Shown here: positions 21,353 through 32,431 of the stretch, piece after piece
Layout of the letters: every line of letters starts with the position of its first letter
Numbering within the stretch: the stretch's first letter is position 1
Assembly: GCA_022385805.1 (NCBI GenBank)
Contig: MU277716.1
Location: forward strand, 207,548 to 255,971
Direction of reading: 5' to 3'
Source: Pilatotrama ljubarskyi
Taxonomy: Eukaryota > Basidiomycota > Agaricomycetes > Polyporales > Polyporaceae
DNA length: 48,424 nt
Program-made: the position numbers and the translations under genes
Notes under the pieces: model-generated
The model's database searches: none
Told to the model about the DNA's origin: nothing
Seen by the model: only the letters and a program-made list of their open reading frames with translations

Positions 21353-24300
21353 CTCGCACTCGGACTCTTCCGGCGGCCCTGGCCATCTTGCAAACGCCAA
21401 CGAACGGAGGCTTCGATCCCGCATCCGCCGTCCGCATTTTGCCGAGTCCGACAAGGGTGAGTGCGGCTTTCACGAGCTCGGCTGGAACTTGACGCTGAAC
21501 GCATTATCACTCGTCAGAAGACACAGTATCGGGCTGTGTCGTCCCAGGTTCGGGCGACAGTGCCGGCAGGCCAGGGGCGGAGACCGGAGACACCACGTGG
21601 CAAGACGCAGAACTCAGGACGCAGAACGCGAACATAGGTCACTAACACACGTACGTTCTTCCGGTCTCGTCGCATCCAGGACGCTGCCGAGATAAAATTC
21701 GCCCACATCTCGCCCACATCCCCACCTTCGTCCTCACCGCACGGACACATACGTTGAGCGCGTATGACGTACCCCACACGGCACAGGACGCAGTACGACG
21801 CTCGAACTCCCGTACGCCCGAGACTGCCGGGATCCGCCTCGGCCCCGCTTTCGCCTCCGCGTCCATCTTCGCCTTCGCCTCCACCCTCCGAGTTATATTC
21901 CGCCGCACAGCGTTTCCCCTCCACACCATCATGATGTAGCGCATTCTTCTCCCCCTTCCCTACCTGTGCTCAACTCTAGCGTCCCGCGCCATCCTTCGAA
22001 GTTACCAAAGAAGTGCCAGAGGGGCCTCGTGTTTGCCTCTGCCCCTCCGCGCCAGAGATGTGATTGACTTTCGGGAAGCAGATGCTCCGGGCGTGCCACA
22101 ACGCACTATCGTGCCCCTGTGGATGCCCACCGATCGTGTTACGCCGCGCCAGGCCGGTGCAGCCTTGGGTGTCACCATGTGCTGGATGGCGCGCCTGCCC
22201 GGTCCATCGACGCAGGTATGTCTTGACAGAACCCAGAGCACCCGTGGCTGCCCGCACAACGCCCTCAGCGTCTCGATGCACATACATACCCTGAAGCGTC
22301 TGCAATACGTATACATCACCCCAGCAAGGGCCCTCACCACGTTCTGGAGACATCTCGCCTCCTGTGACTGCGCTCGCTGATACCCTCGACGCGGTGCATT
22401 ACAGGTATGCACATCTCCACTGCCACCGGACGCGCGGATCGTTGTTTTCGTCGAGCATGCGCTGTGCTAATCTTGTCCCCCTGTGAGTCTGTACCACCAT
22501 GAGGTGATAGGATTCCGACTACAGAACGACGCTCAATGCATCTTGTCACGGAACCCTCGTAGGCCCGGTCCTCCCGGTGACGATAACACTCCTCGCAGCG
22601 TCCTTCTTGCACGGAGGATCGCGGCATGGCTTCGCAGCTATCGAGCTCGCTGAAATCTATGGAGGAGGAATTGTGGTAACGGCTGCCGCCAGTGAATCTG
22701 CCCCTCCCATCCCTCCTCGCAACCTCCAACTTCGTACCTGCGATCTATTACCTCGCTGACGGCTCTGATCCACACAGCGCTTTGATCCGTCTCGCCCATG
22801 CGCGGTTTGACAAGTCTACTGCTGTCTCCCCACGCCCCCGCATATGATAAATCTGCCCGTCCATCGTGGACGCCTACCGCAGCACACCATAATCATACCC
22901 ATGACCTGCACCCGCCCGTTCTGTGCCGCAGACTCGAGCTCACAACGCTGTTATAGGCAACGCCGAGTCAGATCGACCGAGTCTCGACTCTTGCCATCAA
23001 TCACATCCTCGTTTCGCCTCCTCCCTCATCTTCCTGCTTGTTCCCCTGTTTGAGCTCGGACGCAGCCGTCAGCACGCTAACGCCCTCGAGCCTAGTCAGG
23101 CCTGGAGAGCACCATCCCAGTCGGTGCGTCTGGGCGTATCTCCGGAAACTCTGGGCAGCTCGTCGCCTCTGCGTTGGCAGACTGCTCGCCGATCGCACTT
23201 CCGCGCTCGCCGGGGCGCAGTTCAGGTGTGCAGCGTTCTATGCGAGCCTTCCCGTATGCGGTTGATGCCAACCTTACTGCCACAGACTGATGCTTTACAA
23301 CTCAGAATTCCTGCCATGCCTGCTAGGGATGGTGCACTGTAGACCGGTCCAGACCGTCGTATGCGCGCTTTGCCCCCCACGCTTGGAGCGGCAAACGAGC
23401 TCGTCGTAAGCTCAAGCGACAAGAGACTCCTCTAGATGCGCGTCTTTCAATGCATCACCCTGTCTATCTCAGCCTGCGCTGAACGCGCATACCCTCGCCT
23501 CTGCACCCGCCACGAGGTCCTCCGAACTCGTCGGTCAGCTCCTGTGGGCATCCCACGCCGAGCCCGCGCTCGGCTCCTCGCAAACACCGCAGCCGACGCT
23601 CCCTGCCCATACAGCACGTACGTAACGCTTGTACCGGCGGTATACTGCAACGGCGCCGACGTCACGACAAGTTAACCAAGTGCGCCATCAACGCGCCAGC
23701 TGCCAGTGCTGCCAGCGTTGACGGCCATCTGTCCGTAGCATTAGACTACGCGCAGCCTATAGCGCGCCGCGCCGGCCATTTCGACATCCAGACATCGCGA
23801 TTGCCCCGCGATGGGCGGACGATGCCATGGTTGAACCGGGACGGGGTTGGCTTCCTAGTCCGTGCTCGTTTTAGGCTAGGGCATCCTTCATTGAAGTCAT
23901 TATAGCCTTTAGTTAGAACACGACCCTGACCCTCTATGCGTTACGCGAGTGCTTGCACTCCGGGTGCGTGCGGGGTTTGCTGCACGGTGTACTCGCGCGA
24001 CGAGTCTGGGCAGATACGCATCCGCGGTGCGCACTCATGTCAACGCCATCCAGTAAACGATTGTCACTCGCTTGTTCGCCGGCCATACGCGAGAAGTCTC
24101 CGCACGCGGCGCACTGTCAGCATGTCAGTACTGGAACCAAGACGCAAGACGGCCAGTTACCCCAGCCGCGAAGGACCCTGCTTTCACTGGAACGCGCCAG
24201 ATACACGCAAGCGAACGGGGTCCTCCTCAGCCTCAAGGCCTCAGGCCTCAGGCGTCATTGCAAAAGATACAGTAGATCTCACGAGGCGCCTCCGTAGCCT

Positions 24301-27077
24301 TACGTACGGCTGCGACCACGCCCATGCGCGTGTCGGGCACGCGTCCCCGCAGGCTCCGTTCGAATGTTCGTCAGGGGAAGGGCGCATCGCCATGTGCACG
24401 TCGACGTTCGTCCGTGGGCGCATGGAGGCAGCTGAGCCCCAATGCCCTTCACCCTCCTGGGCTTCCGGGCCTCGCGAGGCGTCACAAGACGTGCGTGCAT
24501 ACTACCGTTCTGTATGCAGAGTCGTACCCCCTCGCGCCGCAGTCTGTCATTACATAGATGTCAAGAAAGAGGGTGCTAGCGAAGGAGATGATGTCCTGCG
24601 CTTCACGTTGTGCCTCTCTCATCTCGGACAACCCTGGACTTTGTGAAGGACAACTGCATAAGAGATCCCGCTCGCCAATCGCTAGAAGACGAACCGCTGC
24701 GGCGATCACAGAGCGGGAACTATACCGGTTGTGCTACTATGACGAAATACAGACACGGCGCTCGCGTGCACGGAAGCCACAGGTCTATTCGTCCGGGGAA
24801 CTCGGAGGTGGTCTGACGATATCCCACCTCTGAGAGAAAACGAGACTCGGACGCTCTCTACAATCACGGGTAATTCCTTCGGACGACCCGGTGAATGCCT
24901 GGCAAGCCCCCACTGTGGACCTGTCCCGCGAGAAAACGCATCAGACCGTGTCAACATAAACATGACATCCTCGCCACACACCGTTTCGCATACACACGGA
25001 GCCCTCGAGGACTCCTTGGCAAGCAGGCTATTGGCCTCGGGTGCTCCCACAGAGCGCGAAATAGACGAGGCTCCGTTCGTCCATTCGGTATACAATCAGA
25101 AGCCGAAGGCTCCTGCACCTGTCGACGCCAAGGCGCGGTCAACAGAGCACGGCACACGGTCTCCACGGTTGTCCCTGGCGAGGGGGCGTCTGAGAACATC
25201 AGAGCGTCCTACGGGGCGCTGTGATGCCGAAGGCCAATATGGCGGCGGCAGAATGCGGGCATTTGGAGTGCGTGTGCGCCGATGGAGAGCGGTGTACGCG
25301 AGAACTGTGGGAGGTCGGAACGCGAGAGACGCCATGCGTCCTCACCGTGGGTTTCTCGGGCGAAAGCCGGGCGAGAGTGCGCTCTGGAGTCTGCGTGGGA
25401 GGTGATGAGGATCGGGGCGTGCCGACGAGAACACCTCTGTGGGGATTCCAGGTCATCAAATTGTATTTCATGAAGTGAAGTGGTACTTAACGACTGTCAT
25501 GGGCATTGCTGTCTCCGAGATTCTGATGAAGGGGCCGCGAGCTCCGCTGGGAACGAAGTCAGCAGAGCATACGGGTTATGATTGCCCCGGCTACGTACTC
25601 TTGCGTGGTATCTACACTCAGGAACCATTGGACGCAACTCCTGATAGAGCACGAGTACAATAAAAGTATCGGGATGGACCAATTGTCTCTCAGCCGCGAG
25701 AACTTGATCGGCGAGGCTCGAGTGAGATTTGTAGGAGAGTGGGACGGAGGCCGTCCGAGCCTATTGGAAGAAACCTCGAACTCTTAGATAGGCCGATTCG
25801 CGCAAAACGAGAAAGGGAGACGAGGCGAGATACCAAACCAAGTGCTGACGCCCTGCTGCTAACTTGAAGCCGACCTCCGTTGCCTCAGTAAGCTGTCACC
25901 ACAACCCAAACACTGTAGGACGACTGTACTCAGATCAACGTCGGAGTCCAAACGATAATTCACAACACGAGCGGGCAAATGCTAATGCAAAGATCGGTCC
26001 GTCTGCACGTAGAGAAGGCACTCGGTGCATGGTCTGAGCTCTTTGAAGAATTCAAGTCATCATCGGGAAGCCCAGCAAGTATTTGCGCATGTTTGCCATC
26101 AGCCCCAACAAAATTGCCAAATCGGTCGATAAGCAATGAGTCGAAGTTGGCCTTCGTCTCCCTCATCGTACGCGTGATATATACGAGACTAATGAGCTCT
26201 CACATGAAAGAGAAGATTTCACTTGAAGATAGCTTCTCCCTGGATATGTTTACGAGTATGCGCGTTCCGCCAGTGCCGCTCGTTCTGCTCTGAAGAAGAC
26301 TGGGCGGTGGGTTGGATTCACAACAAGACAACAATTTTGTACAGCAGAGCTGGGGTCCGCTTCATATGGAACTCGAGAGCGTCTCTTCTATCATGGATAG
26401 AAGGTAGCTGGCATTAGAGCCAGAATCTGACGATCGCGGATTGGCATGCGTAGCGGAGCCGCCGGCCCTCCCGTCAGAAAAGCATCACCTTGAGCTTCGT
26501 GCATGCTAGCTGTCCCGTTTTTCTCGAGCTGCAAATTCTCCATTCCATACCAGGGCGGTCACTCGTCTTAGTACGAGCGAGGGACGGACGACCGCCGGAG
26601 AACTTGGCACCGGCGCTTGGGCTCAACCCACCCCGGGAATTGCGGAGGCCGAGCCGACACAAAGCCAATTGGTAGATCCTCTGCCCGTGCAGCCTGGAGT
26701 CTTGGTGCATAGAATACGACAGTCTGAGATGGAGGCCATTTCAAGCCGAGCCATGCGACGAAGACGGAGTGTGAACGACGATCTGGATGGTCATAGGTTC
26801 TGCTTGGACTCCATGCTACACAAGTAGGGCTGGAAGGCGGCTACGAGCTGTGGCGAGAACATGTACTAATCTGCACCCTCGTAAGCCGGTGCACATGTCT
26901 CGGCCCGAGTGGCTCGACATGCTACGGTCTGTAGTAGTTGCCACTGCTGCCGCCTGCGCACAAGTGTGCACAGAGGACAAGCGTCGAGCACAGTCCTCGC
27001 GATCAAAAATACGGTTGAGGCGATCAGGCACGGCCAGGCACAAAGTGAAGCGGGGTTCCGGGGTGTTGGTGCGGAAT

Positions 27078-27087
27078 ATCTGATAAG
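27078..27087 (+). promoter_or_regulatory. GATA-factor iron-response motif, distal (SIT-B)
   Basis: ATCTGATAAG on the plus strand, in the orientation of SIT-B, starting 216 bp before its ATG. Identical to the SIT-A motifs. Confidence 0.7.
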
Positions 27088-27102
27088 ATGAGTGTCGGAA
27101 GT

Positions 27103-27112
27103 ATCTGATAAG
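27103..27112 (+). promoter_or_regulatory. GATA-factor iron-response motif, proximal (SIT-B)
   Basis: Second ATCTGATAAG, offset by exactly 25 bp from the distal one, as at SIT-A. Matches the ATCWGATAA consensus of SreA-type iron regulators. Confidence 0.7.
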
Positions 27113-27194
27113 ATTCCGCCGTGAGTCCGTGGACTCTAGATCGCATCCTCTCTGCTTCATCTTTCTTTCTCAAAATTCACCTCCCTTGGCGGTC

Positions 27195-27201
27195 CTATAA
27201 G
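27195..27201 (+). promoter_or_regulatory. TATA-like element of SIT-B
   Basis: CTATAAG about 95 bp upstream of the SIT-B ATG, between the GATA pair and the start codon. Confidence 0.4.
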
Positions 27202-27293
27202 ACATGCGACGCGTTCAGTCTCTCCAAGCCAGGTGCCCTCACTCCCTCCTCTCCTCCGCCCCGACCGGTTTCTGCTCGTGATCTCTGGCCGTC

Positions 27294-29820
27294 ATGTCCT
27301 ACGAAGACGAGAAGAGAGCCAAGGCTCCCTCCTCCCTCCACAGTGACGGCGCCCTCGAGGCTGCCATCCCAAAACTCGACTTCGCCACCAAAGTCGAGAT
27401 CGAGTCTGAGGAGGATGCCCACTTGGGTGTCAAGACGGTAGAGGCTGCCGAGAAGGTCTACGGCCGCTACTCGAAGTGGTTCCTGTTCATCGGGTTTGTC
27501 TCCTCCTTCGCATCACCGCAGCCACGCGCTTATACACTCTATCCAGGATCGCTCTCGCGTCTTACATCTACTCGCTCGACGGTCAGACCACGTACAGCTA
27601 CCTTGCCTTCGCCACCTCGGCCTTTGACAAGCACGGCCTCATCTCCACTATCCAGGTCGCCCAGAGCATCATCAGTGGGTGTTCTCCGTCACGTTTGTGA
27701 ACCATCGGATTCTGACGTACATGTTATTTCACAGTTGCGTGCGGCAAGCCTGTCATCGCCAAGGTCGCCGATGTCTCGTCGCGTGGTACTTCCTATATCG
27801 TCGTCCGTGAGTAGCGTCTTCTAGTCTCTCATCTGTCGCAGTCTAACTCCTGAGCGCACTCCCAGTCGTGTTCTATGTCATTGGTTACATTGTGATCGCG
27901 TCTGCGAACGGTGTCGGTGCCCTTGCTGCTGGTATCATCCTCTATGCCATGTGCGTTGTCCTCTTCTTCCCGAGAACCGGAGCGTTGCTGACGCATTCTG
28001 TACAGTGGCTACACGTACGTCCTGCTCAGAAGCCTCGAAGGCGCCTGGTCTAACCTCTCTACATAGCGGCCTGCAGCTGCTCACGCAGATCATCATTGCG
28101 GACATCACCTCGCTGAAATGGCGTGGCCTCGTCTCGTCGCTGACCTCTGCACCCTTCATCATCAACGCTTTCATCGGCTCGAACGTGTCCACCCAGGTGC
28201 TCGAGCACTCGACCTGGCGCTGGGGCTGTAAGTACAATTCCTCCCACTCGCCCACTCGTGTCACTGAGCTGGCGATCTCAGACGGCATGTTCGCGATCCT
28301 TATCCCGGTGTCGCTCTCGCCCCTCATTATCACTCTCTTCTGGGCTGAGAACAAGGCCCGCCGTCTCGGACTCGTCAAGGCCGCCGCGCCGCGTGCCGAC
28401 CTCGAGCCGAAGGTCCAGGTGCCGTTCCTCCGCGCTGCGTGGACTATCGCCGAACAGCTCGACATCGTCGGTCTCGCGCTCCTCGGGACGGCGATCGCGC
28501 TCATCCTCCTCCCGCTCACCCTCGCGCAGAACGCCAAGGGCATGTGGCACAACCGTGAGTAGCAACCACAGTGATTGACTCCGTGCGCAGCGTGTCTGAC
28601 TTGGGCGATGACTTCCAGCCTCCATGATCGCTATGATCGTCGTCGGTTGCGTCCTGCTCCCGGTGTTCGCCTTCTGGGACATCAAGTTCGCCAAGCGCCC
28701 TGTCATCGCGCGCCGGTTCCTCACCAACTGGTCCGTCGTCTGCGCGTCCTGGATCGGCTTCTTCGACTTCGTAAGTAGTCTTCCTATAAACCGTCACGCA
28801 TGGTAGCTGACATGTTGTCGCCCAGTTCTCCTTCTACATGTCCTTCACCTACCTCTACTCCTTCGTCCTCGTCACGAAGAGCTGGTGAGCCACACTCAGT
28901 TCTCTCATTGACAGCCATTGACTCGCCCGTTCCCTCAGGTCTTTGATCAACGCGACGTACTTCATCCAGACGCAGACTGTCGCTCTCACCGTCTTCGGCA
29001 TCATGTCCGGTTTCCTCCTGCGCTGGTTCCGCCGCTACAAGGTACGCCCTACGCTGCTAAACCACGTTCGCCTATACTCACGTCTCCTCTCACATTGACA
29101 GTGGGTCCTGACCGTCGGTCTCGCCATCCGTCTCCTGTGAGTCTCGCATCGTCCTCGCTGCGAATTCTATCGCTAATAGGCTTTGGCAGTGGTGTCGGCC
29201 TCATGATCCACTCTCGCGGCGCGAACTCGTCGGACGCCGAGATTGTCTGGACGCAGCTCCTCCAGGGCATTGGCGGTGGCTTCGCCTCCGTGTGCTCCCA
29301 GGTCGGCGCCCAGGCGTCCGTGCCTCACGTTGACGTCGCTATGGTCACCGCCGTTGTGCTCCTCTGGACCGAGATTGGTGGCTCGATCGGTAGCGCAGTC
29401 GGTTAGTCTTCTCTCTTCCCCGTGCATCCCGGCCGAATTCCTGACTTGGTGTGCCAACTAGCGGGCGCGATCTGGACGAACACGATGCCGGGCAAGCTCG
29501 CCGAGCACCTCCCCGCGCTTAACCAGACCGAGCGCGACACGCTCTTCGGGAGCATCACCTCCGTCATGGTCCTCCCCTTCGACGACCCGACGCGCCAGGG
29601 CGTGATCGCTGCGTACGGCGACACGATGCACGTCATGCTCATCGTCGCGACAGTGCTTGCGGTCGTGCCCATGCTCATCTCGCTCGCCATGCCGAACTGG
29701 TACCTCGGCGACCAGCAGAACGCCGTCGAGGGCGTCGACCTCAAGGGCGAGAAGGTCGTGCCGCTCGACGCCGAGAGCCCCGCCCCCGCCCCCGTCACGC
29801 GCGAGCCGTCTCGCGTATAA
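27294..29820 (+). CDS. Siderophore-iron transporter, MFS (SIT-B), 13 exons, 615 aa
   Basis: Predicted plasma-membrane importer of ferric siderophores, SIT/ARN branch of the major facilitator superfamily. Exons: 27294-27493, 27547-27674, 27735-27806, 27866-27950, 28006-28014 (9 nt), 28067-28227, 28282-28554, 28619-28770, 28826-28884, 28939-29041, 29102-29136, 29190-29401, 29462-29820; 1,848 nt in frame. Colinear with SIT-A from MSY to the C-terminal SRV; exons 2-6 and 8-12 have identical lengths in both. It carries the same WRGLVSSLTSAPF, LLQGIGGGF and NQTERDTLFGSITS stretches and ends with a short hydrophilic tail after the last helix. It lacks the intron that splits the last coding exon in SIT-A. 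The start is the first ATG after the GATA pair. Substrate preference relative to SIT-A cannot be predicted. Confidence 0.95.
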
Positions 29821-30128
29821 AAGTACTCCTCTTGTACCCGCTATTTATTGCTCATGCTACTTCATGCATCACGACTGCACGTCCATGGAGCTTGCACGAC
29901 ATAGATGTACTTACTCTTACTAATGGTCTAATAGAGATGTACACTGGGGCTTGCGTAATCCAACAATACCTCGATATTTCCTTGTCCGGCTTGTGCTTGC
30001 GAACGCGTCTGGTACGAGACACCGAGGCGCATCGACCGTACGGAACGGTCCGACGATAGTCCGAGGCATATAAGCTACTGAGGACCAGAAAGCATCGCAG
30101 AGCTGTCTCTCGAAGCATCAAGTACAAG
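29821..30128. other. Convergent intergenic spacer
   Basis: 308 bp between the stop codons of SIT-B (plus) and the next minus-strand gene. It must hold both 3' ends; no separate gene is visible. Confidence 0.6.
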
Positions 30129-30803
30129 TTACCTCCTTGCCGCCCCCTGGCTCCCCGACGGGTGCTCCGGCGCGCCGAGCAAGTTCGCAACGACGCTCGC
30201 GCCCTCTTGCATCCGCCTCTGCCGCTCATACAGCGCCTGCACTGCCCGCGTAGCCTCCACGAGCACCTGCTCCTCCGTCCGCGGGTCAGGAATGCTTGGT
30301 GGGTCGAGCGGGAGCGCGCCGACGCCCGTCTGGCGGAGGACGTCGACGAGGATTTCGAGGGCCTGCTTGAGCGCGGCGATGTCGGCTGAGGGTGCAGTCG
30401 CCGACGTCAAGTCGTGCGCTCGTCGACCCAGTGCGAGCACGCGGACGCACCTGCGGTCTGCATCGGGTTCGTGCCCGGGTGATATGCCCGCTCTCTAAGT
30501 TGAAAGCACGGAATGAGCACTGGTACGACTCTGTCTGGCATGATAACTCGCTCACATTCCGACCAGCGCACTCCTTGCGAGACTTTGTACACGTGCAATC
30601 TGGCCTTGAACGATCTGTATGTTCTGCTTGAATACCTCCGGCGAGTTCGGGTCGGCAACGCCTGCTAGGAGCCCGCCTTGTGAACCTAGCAAAGACCCAG
30701 TGTACGACGACGGCAAGCCCAGGGGCCCTGAGACGTCGAAATTCAGAGAACCCAACCCCAGACCTGGGTTGAAGAACTGCTGTGGTTGCGAGACGGGTTG
30801 CAT
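30129..30803 (-). CDS. Small conserved helical protein, 3 exons, 182 aa
   Basis: Exons: 30803-30556, 30494-30451, 30385-30129; 549 nt in frame. I do not recognise a named domain. The N-terminal 45 residues are Gly/Pro/Leu-rich (MQPVSQPQQFFNPGLGLGSL), followed by helix-forming stretches: PEVFKQNIQIVQGQIARVQS, then DIAALKQALEILVDVLRQTG, then VEATRAVQALYERQRRMQEG, and a short Gly/Arg tail. The pattern is a small coiled-coil or helical-bundle adaptor. An in-frame ATG 60 nt upstream exists, but MQPVSQ is the more natural start. No signal peptide or membrane segment. Intron phases are consistent and the exon joins give smooth helices, which supports the model. Confidence 0.75.
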
Positions 30804-31150
30804 CCTGCCGAGTCTCCGTCCAGGAGGATGACCAGCGTGATAGTAGTCAAGCTCAAGCTGCAAGCTGACGGTGCAGTCTCAACCAACGCCAGGGAAGCGC
30901 CCACACACAGCGCCATGTGCATGGTGAACCTCACTGAGGGACAGAGATCACGCCAACCGCTGGCACATGTACGTTGACCAAGCTGGTTGACAATGTGCCA
31001 CCCAACCATGACGCATACATTTCCATGTAACATAAGCATATGCACGCCGGCATGAGTGCAATACAGTGACTACGACGCTCACGACGGACGCCCGTCTTTT
31101 CAAAGCCGATACAAGCCCGCACCGACCACATATAAGACACCACCCTACGC
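30804..31150. other. Intergenic spacer
   Basis: About 350 bp between the eL8 stop codon and the start of the small helical protein, both on the minus strand. Expected to hold the eL8 3' end and the promoter of the next gene; no further feature seen. Confidence 0.5.
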
Positions 31151-32431
31151 TTAGAGCTTCTGGGCGTTCGCAACAGAGAGCGTCTGGCCGGCAGCCTTGG
31201 CGCGCTTGCGGAGCATCTGGGTGGACTTGGGGCCACGGATACCACCACCCCACTGACGACGGTGCTCCTCGTACTTGTCGGTGCTAGATGAAGGTGTAAG
31301 TTGAGGTGCAGACAATAGAACGAAAAGAACTTACAAGTTCGCCTTGGCGGCGCTAACGAGGGTAGCAAGCTCGCGCTGGTCCTCGCTACGGACATCCTGA
31401 ATGGTCAGGACAGCGGCGGTCTTCTTGTGGACGACCGTGCCGAGACGGGCCTTGCCCTTGACAATGACGTAGGGGACACCCATCTTGCGGCAGAGAGCAG
31501 GGAGGAAGACGACGAGCTCAATGGGATCGACATCGTGGGCGATGACGACGAGGGACGCCTTCTTGGCCTCAATGAGGGCAACGCAGTGGTTGAGACCGTA
31601 CTTAACGAAGAGGGGCTTCTTGGAGTCCTAGGGTGACTGTGAGCTAAGAGCAGTGTTGAGAGGGCGAGCGTGCGAACCTTGGCCTGGGCCTCCTTCTCCT
31701 CAGCAGTGGCCTTAGCCTGAGCCTCAAGACGAGCCTTCTTCTCCTGCTTAGTCTCCGGGCGGTACCTGCAAAGCCAGGTCATTCGCCATCCCGCTATGCA
31801 CTCGGTGCTAGAGCACGTACTTGTTGAGGAGCTTGAACAGCTGCGTAGCAGTGTTCTTGTCGAGGGTGTGGGAGAACTGCGCGATCGCAGGGGGGACCTT
31901 CAGGCGCTGGCTGAGGATGACCTTCTGGCGCTGGAGGCGGACGTATTCAGGCCACTTGACGAAGCGGGTCAAGTCCTTCTTGGGCTGGATGTCCTGGCCT
32001 GCATCTCCACTGAGTGCCCAGTGCATGGACTACCAGGAAACGCGACGTACCGATACCAAAGTTCTTGGGGCGCGACTCGAAGAGAGGGTTCTTCTGAGTC
32101 TTCGCGGCACCCTTGTTGGCGCCGTAGGGCGCGGGCGCGGGCTTCTTGCCAGATCCTTTGGTGGCCTTGGGCTGGTCATTGAGACGAGGCGGTCAGCTAG
32201 GCATTTAGCAGCAAGAGCCGCAACCATCGCTTGTGCACTCGGAGCTCTAACGCCCGCACCCGCCCATCCAGGACGGACGAACAGATGCGAGCCCAGCAAC
32301 AACTCATGCGTCAACGCTATCCTCAACAGAGGAAGCTCAGCAAGAGATAGATGTTTGCTAGTGCGGGGATCCTGCCTGTTCGGGATGTGAGGAAGGCGAA
32401 TGGAGTGTCATCCGGGTTGAGGACGTACCAT
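31151..32431 (-). CDS. rpl8: 60S ribosomal protein eL8 (yeast L8, human L7a), 6 exons, 271 aa
   Basis: Structural protein of the large cytosolic ribosomal subunit, eL8 family with an L7Ae/L30e RNA-binding domain. Exons: 32431-32429 (the ATG alone), 32171-32051, 31998-31821, 31765-31678, 31627-31335, 31283-31151; 816 nt in frame. Family landmarks in order: [34 protein letters not shown], the L7Ae core [18 protein letters not shown] followed by [20 protein letters not shown], and the C-terminal [17 protein letters not shown]. The start codon abuts a GTACGT donor, so translation starts on a 3-nt coding exon followed by a 257-nt first intron, far longer than the other introns (52-56 nt). An alternative start inside exon 2 is absent, which supports the split-ATG model. 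Confidence 0.95.

Larger units (their letters stand above)
18960..27077. other. Long gene-poor interval, no gene recognised
   Basis: About 8.1 kb without a supportable gene. Pro/Ser-rich open frames (19002-19484, 20305-20955) mirror CT-rich composition. A 99-bp tandem duplication lies at 19803-19987 and a 12-bp tandem repeat at 21329-21352. Short fragments look protein-like (plus-strand 22033-22220 and 22577-22757; plus or minus around 25960-26290), but I could not link them. No transposase, reverse transcriptase or integrase motif was seen. Confidence 0.4.

Noticed and set aside
759..29820. Siderophore biosynthesis cluster between the two transporters
   Set aside because: No NRPS, ornithine monooxygenase or acyltransferase motif is found; the intervening genes are housekeeping or unknown.
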